Positions 7,901-17,710 are shown, counted from the first letter of the stretch. The stretch: DNA of 64,000 nt from Streptomyces erythrochromogenes (GCF_036170895.1 NZ_CP108036.1:6979501-7043500), one strand, 5' to 3'. A program made the numbers and translations. The notes: a model not told the origin generated them from the letters alone.

Positions 7901-8929
7901 TCAGTGCGGGAGCTGCACCGACACGTACGGTGCCAGCGCCCGCAGGAAGTCCGGCGCGTCGAACACCGCACCGGCCGAGGCGACCCCCGAGGCGTGCGTG
8001 CGCCCGGACAGTACGCGCTGCAGTGCCTCCACCACCAGGGGTGCGGTGACCGCGTAGATGTCCCGGCCACTGGCAGTGGCCCGGCGTTCGACCCCACCCG
8101 AACTCACCACGGCGTCGACGACGAACGTCTGGTCCGACCTCCCCAGGGCGTCGGCCGGTTCCGGCGCCGGGGTGTCCTCGGCGGCCAGGTCCTTCGCGGC
8201 CTCGACGGTCATGTAGGTCCGCACCTCCGGCACGGCCACGTGGGTGGGCACGGTGACGGCATCGGCCATGGTGAACTCCGCGATCACCGACCGCCGGCCC
8301 AACGGCTCCGGGAAGAGCCAGTCCTGTTCCGCCACCGCGTCGTCGTGGTACTGGAGCGCACCCTCCGCGAACCGCACGCGGCGGCCCGCCCGGCGCTCGT
8401 GGGACACCCGGCCCGCCGCCCGCGTGCCCGACGTGGGGTGCCAGCTGTTCAACCCGTAGGCGATGTGCACCACTTCAGCGGAAGTCCAGTCGCCCAACGC
8501 CGCCGTCACCAGCAGGTCGCCCAGACCGCCGAAGAACGCCATCGCGGGCACCACATGCGTACCCGCCGCCGCGGCGGCCCGCGTGTGGTCGGCGAACGTC
8601 GCGACGTTCGCCTCCAGTTCCGCGGCGACGTCCAGGTACGGGATGCCCGCCCGCAGGGCCGCCTCGACGACCGGACCCGCCGTCACCGCGAACGGTCCGG
8701 CGCAGTTGATCACGGCCGCCGCGCCGGCCAGGGCCCGGTCCAGCGCGCCCGCGTCGTCGACGGAGGCCGGGCGCACCTCCACGTCCCCGCCCCGAGCGGC
8801 CAGCGCCTCCAGCCGGGACGCGTCCCGGCCCGAGACGATCGCGGCGAAGCCGCGCCGCCGCAGTTCGGCGACGACGAACCGGCCGGTGTGCCCCGTCGCC
8901 CCGTAGACCACCACTGCCGCTGTACCCAT
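7901..8929 (-). CDS. Saccharopine dehydrogenase-like NAD(P)-binding oxidoreductase
   Basis: 342 residues. The N-terminus is a Rossmann fold, VVVYGATGHTGRFVVAELRR, followed by the VSGRD and INCAGPF segments typical of the saccharopine dehydrogenase / trans-acting enoyl reductase superfamily. The C-terminal half is the matching catalytic-like domain. The ATG at 8929 has GGGGGA upstream. Members act on varied substrates, and nothing here shows which. It is divergent from the GlxA-type AraC regulator at 9028 with only 98 bases between, so that regulator probably controls it. True lysine-pathway function is unlikely because no lys genes are nearby. Confidence 0.82.
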   Translation of the reverse strand: MGTAAVVVYGATGHTGRFVVAELRRRGFAAIVSGRDASRLEALAARGGDVEVRPASVDDAGALDRALAGAAAVINCAGPFAVTAGPVVEAALRAGIPYLDVAAELEANVATFADHTRAAAAAGTHVVPAMAFFGGLGDLLVTAALGDWTSAEVVHIAYGLNSWHPTSGTRAAGRVSHERRAGRRVRFAEGALQYHDDAVAEQDWLFPEPLGRRSVIAEFTMADAVTVPTHVAVPEVRTYMTVEAAKDLAAEDTPAPEPADALGRSDQTFVVDAVVSSGGVERRATASGRDIYAVTAPLVVEALQRVLSGRTHASGVASAGAVFDAPDFLRALAPYVSVQLPH

Positions 8930-9027
8930 GGTTCCCCCTGCTCTCGCCGTGCCGATGAGCCCAGTCTCGCCGCCGCCGGAGCCCGGCCGTGATGGTCCGG
9001 AACGACGCTGCCCGTACACTTTCGGAC

Positions 9028-9975
9028 ATGCCAACCGTCGTACTGCCGACCGCCGGCGACCTCCTGCACTTCGAACTGGGGGTGGCCTACGAGATCTTCG
9101 GCAACCCGCCGCGCGAGGCGACGGAGGGCTGGTACGACGTGCTGCTCTGCGGACCCGGCCCGGTGCGGATCGGCCCGTTCACGGTCGAACCCGACCACGG
9201 GCTCGACCGGGTGGCCACCGCCGACACCGTGATCGTGCCCGCCTGCGCCGACGTGGACGTCCCGCCGCCGCCCGAGCTCGTCGAAGCCGTCCGCGCCGCC
9301 CACGAGGCGGGAGCCCGCGTCGCCTCCCTGTGCACCGGAGCGTTCGTGCTCGGCGCCGCGGGCCTGCTCGACGGCCGCCGGGCCACCACCCACTGGGCCC
9401 ACGCCGCGGAGCTCGCGGCACGCCACCCGCTGGCCGTCGTCGACCCGGACGTGCTCTACACGGACAACGGCAGCGTGCTCACGGCCGCTGGCAAGGCCGC
9501 CGCCGTGGACCTCTGCCTGCACCTGATCCACCTCGACCACGGCGCCGCCGTCGCCAACTCCGTAGCCCGCCGCCTCGTCATGTCGCCGCACCGCTCCGGC
9601 GGCCAGGCCCAGTTCGTCGGCACCCCGGTCCAGGCCCGCGGCGACCACCGGCTCGCCGACCTGCTCGCCTGGGCCCAGCAGCGGCTCGACCGGCCGCTGA
9701 CCGTGACCGACATGGCGCGCGAGGCGCACACGAGCCCCCGACACCTCGGCCGGCAGTTCCGGGCGGTGGTCGGACAGACCCCGATGCAGTGGCTCCTCAC
9801 CCAGCGCGTGCGCCGGGCCCAGGAACTGCTGGAGGCCACCGACGAGAGCATCGAGACGGTCGCCCTCGCCACCGGCATGGGCACCGCGACCACCCTGCGC
9901 CGCCAGTTCAAACGGATCGTCGGGATCCCGCCCGCCGCCTACCGGAACTCGTTCCGCAGCGCCGGGCCCGCCTGA
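9028..9975 (+). CDS. GlxA-type transcriptional regulator (DJ-1/PfpI domain plus AraC HTH)
   Basis: 315 residues. The N-terminal ~170 residues form a class I glutamine-amidotransferase-like (DJ-1/PfpI) domain, with the nucleophile-elbow region VASLCTGAFVLGAAGLLDGR. The C-terminal ~100 residues carry two AraC helix-turn-helix motifs: LTVTDMAREAHTSPRHLGRQF and IETVALATGMGTATTLRRQF. The ATG at 9028 is chosen because the domain begins immediately after it; upstream in-frame codons do not look coding, and no ribosome site is visible, so the message may be leaderless. It probably senses a small molecule and regulates the divergent dehydrogenase. Confidence 0.9.
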   Translation: MPTVVLPTAGDLLHFELGVAYEIFGNPPREATEGWYDVLLCGPGPVRIGPFTVEPDHGLDRVATADTVIVPACADVDVPPPPELVEAVRAAHEAGARVASLCTGAFVLGAAGLLDGRRATTHWAHAAELAARHPLAVVDPDVLYTDNGSVLTAAGKAAAVDLCLHLIHLDHGAAVANSVARRLVMSPHRSGGQAQFVGTPVQARGDHRLADLLAWAQQRLDRPLTVTDMAREAHTSPRHLGRQFRAVVGQTPMQWLLTQRVRRAQELLEATDESIETVALATGMGTATTLRRQFKRIVGIPPAAYRNSFRSAGPA

Positions 9976-10176
9976 CCCCGCCCGGCGATCGGCCGCAGGG
10001 CGGTGAAATCGGCCTCGGCCGGCTACCGGCCGTCCGGGACGTGCCTTTCTGGCGTGCACCTGCTGGGGCAAAATGCCTGGTGTCACTGGCAATTGCGGGC
10101 TTCGCGGCACATCCGTCCCCTACGGCACACCCCCTGGGGCCCCGCGCGGCCCGCGGCTTGGGGAGGAGTGGTCCTG

Positions 10177-11358
10177 GTGTTGCAGTCCTTACCGTTACGC
10201 CGCATACGGGCACTGCGCGGAACGACCTCCGTGGGGTCGGGGACGCACCGGGCCCAGTCCTTCCTCGTCGTGGCCACCCTGCTCTACCGGGGCAGCCACC
10301 TCACGGTCGCCGTCATGGCCGTCGCCCACCGCCCGTGGCACCTGCCCCTGCAGCACCTGGGCCTCGCCGCGGCCCTGGGCCTCAGCGTGTTGACCTACGG
10401 CACGGCCCTGCGCCGCGGCCGGTTCGACCGGCGGCACATCTGGGCCGACGTCATCGTCACCGGATGCGTCCTGCCCCTGGCCCTGTGCGCCTGGGGAGGC
10501 GTGCGCGAACCCCCCACCATCGCCTGGGCGATGCTGCTCGGCGGCTCGGCGAGCGCCGCCGCGGCCATCGCCCTCGACCGCCTCCACGCCCTCGCCGTCG
10601 TGGCGCTCCTCGTAGTGACCCACTTCATCGGCTACCAGGCCGTCGGCGCGACCCCCGCCGTCATCGTCGGCCACCTCAACTCGCTGGTCTCGTCCGCCCT
10701 GATGACCTACGCCTTCCGCTGGTACCTGCTCCGCCAGGGCCGCCTCCTCGACGAGGCCAACGCCCGAGCGCTGGCCGCCGAGGCACACAAGGCGCGCTAC
10801 GCCGAACGCCTCGAACACCACCGCGCCCTGCACGACACCGTCCTCGCCACCCTGACCACCCTGGCGGCCGGCACCCTCGACGCCAACGCCCCCGAGGTGC
10901 GGCAACGGTGCGCCCGCGAGGCCGCCTACCTGCGCCGCCTGATCCAGCAGACCGCCGACGAGGTCCCCCACCGGGAGATCGGCGAGGCCCTGGAGGAGGC
11001 CGTCGGATCCGTGGAGAGCCTCGGACTGCGGGTCACCGCCCAGTACCACGCCCTGCCGCAGGTGCCGCCCGAGGTCGCCGCCGCACTGGGCCACGCCGTA
11101 CGGGAAGCCCTCAACAACGTACGCAGGCACGCCGGCACCGGCCACGCGTACCTCACCGCCACCGGCGACCCGGACGGAAGCGGCGGAGCCGTCGTCACCG
11201 TCGTCGACCGGGGCCCCGGATTCGACCCGGCCCGGTGCGAGCCCGGCCTCGGCCTGCGCGGCTCGGTCCAGGGCCGGATGACCGAGGCGGGCGGCCGCGC
11301 CACCGTGGACACCGCCCCCGGCGAGGGAGTACGCGTGGAGCTCAGATGGCCCGGGTGA
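10177..11358 (+). CDS. Membrane sensor histidine kinase, HisKA_3-like
   Basis: About 393 residues. Six hydrophobic segments fill residues 25-185 with short loops, so the input domain is embedded in the membrane. The dimerisation/phosphoacceptor helix contains RALHDTVLATLTTL, with His in the NarL-class context. The ATPase part has the N box AVREALNNVRRHAG and the G1/G2 motifs DRGPGFDP and GLGLRGSVQGRM. GTG at 10177 has GGGAGGA at 10161-10167; the GTG at 10168 is also in frame. It overlaps the response regulator by 13 bases, so the two are co-translated. Signal unknown. Confidence 0.88.
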   Translation: MLQSLPLRRIRALRGTTSVGSGTHRAQSFLVVATLLYRGSHLTVAVMAVAHRPWHLPLQHLGLAAALGLSVLTYGTALRRGRFDRRHIWADVIVTGCVLPLALCAWGGVREPPTIAWAMLLGGSASAAAAIALDRLHALAVVALLVVTHFIGYQAVGATPAVIVGHLNSLVSSALMTYAFRWYLLRQGRLLDEANARALAAEAHKARYAERLEHHRALHDTVLATLTTLAAGTLDANAPEVRQRCAREAAYLRRLIQQTADEVPHREIGEALEEAVGSVESLGLRVTAQYHALPQVPPEVAAALGHAVREALNNVRRHAGTGHAYLTATGDPDGSGGAVVTVVDRGPGFDPARCEPGLGLRGSVQGRMTEAGGRATVDTAPGEGVRVELRWPG

Positions 11359-12020
11359 TCACGGTCGCGGTGGTCGACGACGACCGGATGCTCCGCGACG
11401 GACTGCGGGCCTGGCTCGGCGACGTACCGGACCTGCGGCTCGTCGCCACCGCCGCCACCGTCGGCGAACTCCTCGCGGACCCCGGCCCGTTCAGCTCCCA
11501 CGGCCTCGACGGCACGGCCCCGCCCCCGGCCGACGTCGTCCTCCTCGACCTCGTCCTGCGGGACGGCTCGGACCCCGCCGACAACATCCGCCGGGTGCTG
11601 CGCACCGGGAGCCGAGTCCTCATGATCAGCACCGTGCCGGACCGCTCCCGGATCATCGAGGCGATCCGGGCCGGCGCCGACGGATACCTGACCAAGGACC
11701 ACGACCTGCCGACACTGGTCGCCGCCGTCAAGGACCTCGCGGAGGGCCGGAGCGCACTCTCCACGGAACTCGCCTTCGCCTGCGCCTACGACGACAGCCC
11801 CGCCCGCCCCCGGCTCTCCCCCCGGGAACGGCAGATCCTGCTCGACTACGCGTCCGGCATGACCCTCAAGTCCGCCGCCCGGCGCGCGGGCATCACCGTC
11901 CACACGGCCAAGGACTACCTGGACCGCGTCAAGGCCAAGTACCAGCAGGCCGGCCGCCCCACCTACACCAAACTCGACCTCGCCCTGCGGGTGCGGGAGG
12001 ACAGCCTCGACGGGGGCTGA
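11346..12020 (+). CDS. NarL/FixJ-family response regulator
   Basis: 224 residues. Receiver domain: acidic pocket VVDDD near residue 10, phospho-acceptor Asp in VVLLDLVLRD, Lys in YLTKDHDLP. The C-terminal helix-turn-helix is LSPRERQILLDYASGMTLKSAARRAGI, a LuxR-type motif starting at about residue 150. It starts inside the end of the kinase gene, confirming the pair. A Gly/Pro-containing insertion (about residues 44-58) before the phosphorylation strand is longer than usual. Target genes are not evident; the LAL regulator follows 100 bases later. Confidence 0.9.
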   Translation: MARVITVAVVDDDRMLRDGLRAWLGDVPDLRLVATAATVGELLADPGPFSSHGLDGTAPPPADVVLLDLVLRDGSDPADNIRRVLRTGSRVLMISTVPDRSRIIEAIRAGADGYLTKDHDLPTLVAAVKDLAEGRSALSTELAFACAYDDSPARPRLSPRERQILLDYASGMTLKSAARRAGITVHTAKDYLDRVKAKYQQAGRPTYTKLDLALRVREDSLDGG

Positions 12021-12124
12021 GCCCGGCGCAAGCCCCCCAAACGGACGGCTACGGGGGGCACCCGAACCCCCGTACCGTCGACCCGGCGGTGTCCCGGACG
12101 GCCCGCCGGGAAGGGGACGAGCCG

Positions 12125-15088
12125 GTGACCGCACTCTGGCCGGCACGGCCTGCACGGCCGACCGAAGACCGCACCGCCACTGCCACCGCCACTGCCACGG
12201 GCCACGTCTGGGGCCCGCACCGGGGGCGGGCACGAATGATCGGGCGGACGGCCGAGACGGAGCGGATCACGGCCGCACTGGCCGCCGCCCGCTCCGGGCG
12301 CGGCGGAGCCCTCTTCGTCACCGGCGAGCCCGGCATCGGCAAGACCCGGCTCGCCGCCGCGGCCCTCGACGCGGCCGCCTCGGCGGACATGGTCGCCGTA
12401 CGCGGGCGGGCCAGCACCGTCGGCCCGCCCGTCCCCTACCGGCCCCTCGTCGAGGCGCTGCTCCTGCTCGCCCGCGCCGGCCTGCTGCCCGACCCGGAGG
12501 AACTGGGCGTCTACGGCCCCGTCATGGCCCGCCTGCTGAGCGACGCCCCGGATCCCGGCGGGCACGCCGCCTCGCACATCGCGGTCGCCGAGACCATGCT
12601 GCGCCTGCTCGCCGCCGTCGGCCGGCAGCGGGGCTGCCTGCTCGTCCTCGACGACCTGCACGACGCAGACGCCGGCACCCTGGCCGTCGTCGAGTACCTC
12701 CTCGACAACATCGGGCAACAGCCCGCCGTGCTCCTGCTCGTCGCGGGCCGCACCCCCCGCGCCGCCACCGAGCTGGCCCTGCGCGCCCGCCAGCGGGAAG
12801 CCGCGGAGATCCTCGACCTGAACCCCCTGACCCGCCCCGACGTGCGCCTCCTCGTCGCGGCCGAGCTGGGCGTCGCACCGGTGGAAGTCTGCCCGGACCT
12901 CCTCCACCGCGCGGTGACCGGCAGCGCCGGAATCCCCTTCGTCGTCAAGGAACTCGTCCACCACCACGCCGCCCGCCCCGCCCACCGCGGCGAGCGGACC
13001 CCGTCCGTACCCTCCACCGTCGCCGACGACGTCAGGCGCCGCACCGAAGCGCTCGGGCCCCTGGGCGCGCGGTTCCTGGGCACGGCCGCCCTGTTCGGGC
13101 GACGCTTCCCCCTGCCCGTACTGGAGCACGCGATCGGCGCCGACCACCCGGCCCTGTCCGAGGTCCTGCGCGCCGCCCTCGCCTCGTGCCTGATCACGCC
13201 AGACGGGCCGGGCACCCAGTGGTACGCCTTCCGCCACCCACTGGTGGGCGAGGCGCTCCTGGACGACCTCGGGCCGGGCGAACGCGCCCGGCGCGCCCGG
13301 CGCGCCGCGCGCGCACTCGCCCACCTCCACCCCGGACTGCCCGGGACCTGGCGCGCGCACGCCGCCCGGCTGCACGAGCACGCCGGCGAAGCACACGAAG
13401 CCGTCCGCCTGTACTGCGAAGCGGCGCAGCGGGCGATGGACGAGGCCACCGGGGAACGGCCCCTGGACCGGGCCCTGGAACTGCTCACCCGGGCCCACGC
13501 CCTCCTCGAACCCGGCGCCGCGCCCGAACTGCACGCCACGGTGCTGGAACTGCTGCTGGACACCGCCGCCCGCTCGGCCCGCCTCGACCGGTTGCCCGAC
13601 CCGCCCGCCCCCGACCACGGCCTCCCCGCCGCCCGGCGGGCCGGGATCCACGCCCGGCTCGGCGCCGTCGCCACCCTCGCCGGCCGCCCCGCCGAAGCCC
13701 TGCGCCACCTCGACACCGCCCGCTCGCTGCTCCCCGGCCATCCCGCGGACGGCCACACCGCCCTCGTGGACCTCGCCGCCGCCCACGCCGAGCTGGGCAG
13801 GCTCGCCCCCGACCGGCTGCACACCGCCGCCCGGCTCGCCCGCCGGGCGGCGGACGCCGCCGTCGCCGACGACCGGCCGGAGGTGGCGTGCGGAGCCCTG
13901 CTGCTGCTCGGACAACTCGCCCGGCCCGAGGACGAGCCCGCGGCGACGGCCCACTTCGAGCGGGCCCGCGCGATCGCCCTCGCCCACCGGCTCCCCGTAC
14001 CGCGCACGGCCGCCGAGGTGCAGCTGGCCGTCACCGCGGCGGGCCACGAGGAGCAGCCGACCCGCCTGGAACAGGCCCGGCAGGACGCCCACCGCAGAGG
14101 CCTGCTGCCACCGGCGCACGAGGCCGGCTTCGCCCTCGCCATGGAGCGGATCCGCCGGTGCGCCTTCGACGAGGCCCGTGACGGGATCATCGAGGAGGCG
14201 GCCGAGGCCTCCGCGCTCGGACTGGGCCGGTCCCTCGCCATGTTCCGGCTCGCCGACGCCGTACGGTACGCCCACCAGGGACGCCGTGCCGAGATGAGCG
14301 GGGCGCTGGAACGGCTGGAGCCGCTCCTCGACGCCGCGCCCGGCCTGCGCGCCATGGCGTACGGGTCGGCCCGGGCCTTCTGCTCGCTGCTGGAGGAGCG
14401 CCACGACGACGCGGAAGCGGAGTTCGCGCAGGCACTCGCCCACGACACCGAGAACCCGTCCACCGCGGACTTCGGCCGACACGGCATCGTCGTGCTGCTC
14501 GGCGTACTTGCCGGCCGCATCGGCCGCCGGCACTGCCCCGGCACCGCGGAGGCCGGCGCCGGCGGCACCCGTTGGAACCGCCAGTTCGCGGGCCTCGCCC
14601 ACGCCGTGCTGCTCGGCCGCGAGGGGCACCCCGAGCAGGCGACGGCCGTCGCGGCCGGGGCGCTGGCAGCGGCCGGCCCGTACCCCATGGCCCGCCGCCT
14701 GGGCATGCGGCTGGTGGCCCGGCCGGCGTACGAGGACGGCTGGGGCGCGTCGGTCGAGTGGCTGCGGGAGGCCGAGGAGTACTTCCACGGCGCCGGCCTC
14801 CACCCGGTCGCCGCCGCCGGCCGGGCCCTGCTGCGCGGGATGGGCGCGTCCGTCCGGCAGCGGCGCACGGGCACCGAGCAGGTCCCGCCGGACCTGCGCA
14901 GGTCCGGCATCACCGTCCGCGAGTTCGAGGTGGCCCGGCTGGTCGCGGAACGGATCAGCAACAAGGACATCGCCGGCCGGCTGCACATCTCCCTGCGCAC
15001 CGTCGAGAAGCACGTGGCGAACGTCCTCCACAAGACCGGCCACCCCAACCGCCGCGCCTTCGCCACCGCCTCCCGCAACCTCGTCTAG
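12125..15088 (+). CDS. LAL-family (LuxR with AAA ATPase) transcriptional regulator
   Basis: Up to 987 residues. The ATPase starts at about residue 38 (MIGRTAETERI) with Walker A GEPGIGKTRLA and Walker B CLLVLDDLHDAD. The middle ~500 residues are Ala/Leu-rich helical repeats, as in MalT-like proteins. The C-terminus is a LuxR HTH: ITVREFEVARLVAERISNKDIAGRL, then SLRTVEKHVANVL. GTG at 12125 follows a GGAAGGGGA ribosome site; the alternative ATG at 12236 would remove a 37-residue lead that contains a run of alternating Thr-Ala. LAL proteins are large pathway-level activators often within secondary-metabolite regions. It converges on the LanKC gene, so co-regulation is possible but not shown. Confidence 0.88.
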   Translation: MTALWPARPARPTEDRTATATATATGHVWGPHRGRARMIGRTAETERITAALAAARSGRGGALFVTGEPGIGKTRLAAAALDAAASADMVAVRGRASTVGPPVPYRPLVEALLLLARAGLLPDPEELGVYGPVMARLLSDAPDPGGHAASHIAVAETMLRLLAAVGRQRGCLLVLDDLHDADAGTLAVVEYLLDNIGQQPAVLLLVAGRTPRAATELALRARQREAAEILDLNPLTRPDVRLLVAAELGVAPVEVCPDLLHRAVTGSAGIPFVVKELVHHHAARPAHRGERTPSVPSTVADDVRRRTEALGPLGARFLGTAALFGRRFPLPVLEHAIGADHPALSEVLRAALASCLITPDGPGTQWYAFRHPLVGEALLDDLGPGERARRARRAARALAHLHPGLPGTWRAHAARLHEHAGEAHEAVRLYCEAAQRAMDEATGERPLDRALELLTRAHALLEPGAAPELHATVLELLLDTAARSARLDRLPDPPAPDHGLPAARRAGIHARLGAVATLAGRPAEALRHLDTARSLLPGHPADGHTALVDLAAAHAELGRLAPDRLHTAARLARRAADAAVADDRPEVACGALLLLGQLARPEDEPAATAHFERARAIALAHRLPVPRTAAEVQLAVTAAGHEEQPTRLEQARQDAHRRGLLPPAHEAGFALAMERIRRCAFDEARDGIIEEAAEASALGLGRSLAMFRLADAVRYAHQGRRAEMSGALERLEPLLDAAPGLRAMAYGSARAFCSLLEERHDDAEAEFAQALAHDTENPSTADFGRHGIVVLLGVLAGRIGRRHCPGTAEAGAGGTRWNRQFAGLAHAVLLGREGHPEQATAVAAGALAAAGPYPMARRLGMRLVARPAYEDGWGASVEWLREAEEYFHGAGLHPVAAAGRALLRGMGASVRQRRTGTEQVPPDLRRSGITVREFEVARLVAERISNKDIAGRLHISLRTVEKHVANVLHKTGHPNRRAFATASRNLV

Positions 15089-15097
15089 ACACGGTGC

Positions 15098-15122
15098 GGC
15101 CGTCCTGCCGGTCAGGGCGGCC
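15098..15122. terminator. Bidirectional hairpin terminator between the LAL and LanKC genes
   Basis: GGCCGTCCTG and CAGGGCGGCC pair around a CCGGT loop between the two convergent stops (15088 and 15112), with one G-T type mismatch position. No T-run follows, as is common in Streptomyces. It overlaps the last codons of the LanKC gene. Confidence 0.5.
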
Positions 15123-17646
15123 CCACCTCGTCCAGCAGGAAGTCGGCCGTGCCGCCGGAGCCGGCGCGGTGGAGCACCCGCAGCACACCCGCCGAGCCGG
15201 TCAGGTAGTCGGTGGAACAGCGCAGCAGGCCCTCACCGGGCACCCCCAGCAGGGGCCGCCCGTCCGTGTCGCGCAGACCGAAGCGTTCGGCGGGCTCGAA
15301 GAGGAAGACCCGCCTGACGAAGTCGAGCTGCCGCAGCGCCGTGTCGCGGTAAGCGGGGTCTCCGGTGAACTGCGCCGCGTCCAGCAGCGCGTCGGCGATC
15401 CCGCACATCCCGGTCGCGTACCCCGGCCCCGCCGAGTACCGCAGGTCCAGGCCCCGCAGGACGCCGCGGGCAGCGGCGAGGTCGCCGTAGCGCAGCAGCA
15501 CCTTCGCCACACCCGCCGAGCCCGACTCGACGGACGGGCCCGTGATCCCCTCCTCGCCGCTCGCCGCGGCGCGGGCCGTCTCCCAGGCGAGCGCCTCCCG
15601 CCCGAGCGCGAGGTGGTGCTCCTCACCCGAGATCTGGTGCATCCGCAGCAGGAACATCGCGACGCCCGCCTGCCCGGAGCCCAGCCCGGTCAGCGGCCCC
15701 CGCGCGCCGGACCCGGTCAGCCAGTACGCCTGGCCCCCGTCGCGCTGCGCGGTGTCGTGCAGCGCACGGGCGCAGTGCTGGGCCGCGGCGAGGTCGCGCG
15801 GGTCGCGGCTGCGCAGGAAGAAGTGCAGGTTCGTCATGCCCACCCCGGCCAGGCCGTGGTGGAAGGTGTGGTCGCCCCTCTCCACCACGTGCCGGTTGGC
15901 CCGGTCGAGCAGTTCCCCGGCCGCTGTCCCGAGCCCGAGCGAGTCGGCCGCCCAGGCGATGCCGGCCAGGCCGTTCATGAGGCCGTCCGGGTACCGCGCC
16001 GGGTCGATCCCCGCCAGCTCGGCGCGCAGCCATTCGCGCCATGCGGGTCGGACGGGTGCGCCGGAGGAGTGGAGCGCCCACAGGACGCCGCTCGCACCGG
16101 ATCCCAGCCCGAGCGGGTTCGTGACGTGCGCGAAGGGGTCCACGGGGAAGAGGGTGTCCCGGCCGGTGTCGGCGGCGGCGTCGATGAACGCGGCCACCGC
16201 GGATGCCGCGGCCTCCGCCCCGCCCGTCCCCGGCCGCTCCTCGACGGCCGGGGACGGGCGCGGCGTCGTCGTCCCGACCGGGCCGAGCGGCTCCGCCCCG
16301 TCCTCCAGCACGTCGAGCAGGCCGACGAGGCCGATCCGGCCCCGGGCCAGGTCCACGAGCAGCCGGTGCACCCGCTCCGGCCAGCCCAGACCCTCCACGA
16401 CGAAGATCCGGTACAGGTCCAGGAAGTCCTCGCGCAGGTACGCCATCGCCGTGACCGGCAGGACGAGGTCCGCCATCACGCAGGCCAGGGCGTACCGGTC
16501 CCCGGCCTCGGTCGCGCCGCCGCCCGCGGAGCCGCTTCCGGAAGCGTTCTCGGCCCCGGCCCCGGTCAGCCGGCAGGACTCCAGGCCGACGATGGTCACC
16601 TCGTGGGTGTCCGGGTCGACGAGGACGTCCGAGGCGGTGAAGCCGCCGAGGACCACGCCGCGGTCGTGCGCCGCCCGGACCGCGCGCGCGAGCCCCCGGA
16701 AGACGCTCAGGAAGGTCCGCAGGTACTCCCGCGACCGCGCGGCGTCGAAGCCCGGCCGCGCGAGCGGGCTGCCCGCGAGCAGCAGCGGGCCGAGGCCGGT
16801 GCCTTCGACGAACTCCATGGCGATGTAGTGGTGTTCGCCGTGCTGGAACCTCGCGACGGGAGCCGGGTAGGAGCCCGCGGCGGCCAGCAGGTTCAGGAAC
16901 ATCCACTCGCGGCCGAGGCGGTCCACGGCGTCGTGGCGGGCCTCCTTCAGCAGCACCTTCCGGTCGTCGTGCGCGGTGTCCTCGGCGGTGTGGACGCCGC
17001 CGTCGTGGGAGGACCGGATCGTGTCGGTCACCCGGAACCGGCCCCCGAGCAGACCGTCCCCCGCGTCCTCGTCGGCGGGCTTCCAGTCGTCGAACGGCCA
17101 GGGCGCCCAGTCGGGTGCGGGCGGCAGCCGGCGCCCGAGGACGTCGACGGTGCGGGCGTCGCGGAACGGGCCGTAGCGCAGGTACAGCGCCTTGCTGTCC
17201 CGGTAGCGCACGTCCGACGGGACGTACGGGCCCTCCACCCCGTCCAGGAGGCGGGCCAGGCCGGCCAGGCAGCTCCGGAACTCCTCCACGTCGTGCGGGT
17301 AGACGGTGGCGAGCCGGCCGCCGCCCCGCATCGCGAAGACGGTGGGATCGAGGGCGATCTCGAAGTCGGTGCCGCGGGCCGTCAGGTGCCCGACCACCGA
17401 GGCGGCGATCTCGCGCACCTGCCGGTGCCCCGCCGAGATGTGGATCTTCCAGCCCTGCTCCGGCGGGGCCGGGTCGTGCCGGTGGCTCCACCGGAGGCCG
17501 CGGCGGACGAACCGGGCGCGCGTGACCGCGTCCAACCCGGCGAGGAAGTGGTCGGCGTCCGGCTCGTGGAAGGCGTCGAGAGGGTCAAAGAACAGCGTGT
17601 CGTTCCACGTGAAGAGGGAGCGGTGGACCCATCGTCCGTTGCGCAT
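15112..17646 (-). CDS. Class III lanthipeptide synthetase-like protein (LanKC), degenerate active sites
   Basis: 844 residues, full length for LanKC. Class III enzymes phosphorylate, eliminate and cyclise a precursor peptide. Lyase domain: residues 1-190 with GWKIHISA (Lys67, His69) and MRGGGRLATVYP; the usual FK motif is FE (Glu96), and the Lys before the VYP strand is Arg111. Kinase domain: 200-420; Lys234 remains (KVLLKEA), but the catalytic-loop Asp expected in GDLSPxNVL is replaced (GGFTASDVL, residues 334-342) and the metal-binding Asp is Gly354 (TIVGLES). Cyclase domain: 500-844 with GLGSGQAGVA and GMCGIAD but no CHG or WCYG zinc ligands, as in class III. It sits 112 bases after a 22-codon peptide gene. 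Possibly a pseudoenzyme. Confidence 0.87.
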   Translation of the reverse strand: MRNGRWVHRSLFTWNDTLFFDPLDAFHEPDADHFLAGLDAVTRARFVRRGLRWSHRHDPAPPEQGWKIHISAGHRQVREIAASVVGHLTARGTDFEIALDPTVFAMRGGGRLATVYPHDVEEFRSCLAGLARLLDGVEGPYVPSDVRYRDSKALYLRYGPFRDARTVDVLGRRLPPAPDWAPWPFDDWKPADEDAGDGLLGGRFRVTDTIRSSHDGGVHTAEDTAHDDRKVLLKEARHDAVDRLGREWMFLNLLAAAGSYPAPVARFQHGEHHYIAMEFVEGTGLGPLLLAGSPLARPGFDAARSREYLRTFLSVFRGLARAVRAAHDRGVVLGGFTASDVLVDPDTHEVTIVGLESCRLTGAGAENASGSGSAGGGATEAGDRYALACVMADLVLPVTAMAYLREDFLDLYRIFVVEGLGWPERVHRLLVDLARGRIGLVGLLDVLEDGAEPLGPVGTTTPRPSPAVEERPGTGGAEAAASAVAAFIDAAADTGRDTLFPVDPFAHVTNPLGLGSGASGVLWALHSSGAPVRPAWREWLRAELAGIDPARYPDGLMNGLAGIAWAADSLGLGTAAGELLDRANRHVVERGDHTFHHGLAGVGMTNLHFFLRSRDPRDLAAAQHCARALHDTAQRDGGQAYWLTGSGARGPLTGLGSGQAGVAMFLLRMHQISGEEHHLALGREALAWETARAAASGEEGITGPSVESGSAGVAKVLLRYGDLAAARGVLRGLDLRYSAGPGYATGMCGIADALLDAAQFTGDPAYRDTALRQLDFVRRVFLFEPAERFGLRDTDGRPLLGVPGEGLLRCSTDYLTGSAGVLRVLHRAGSGGTADFLLDEVGPP

Positions 17647-17710
17647 CTGAGCTGTCAGCCTCTGTGATCGTCCGCGGGGCCGCCGCCGGCAGCGGCCGGC
17701 GGGAACGACG

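Noticed and set aside
12125..12240. LAL regulator start at 12089
   Set aside because: The in-frame ATG at 12089 lacks a ribosome site, whereas GTG 12125 follows GGAAGGGGA.
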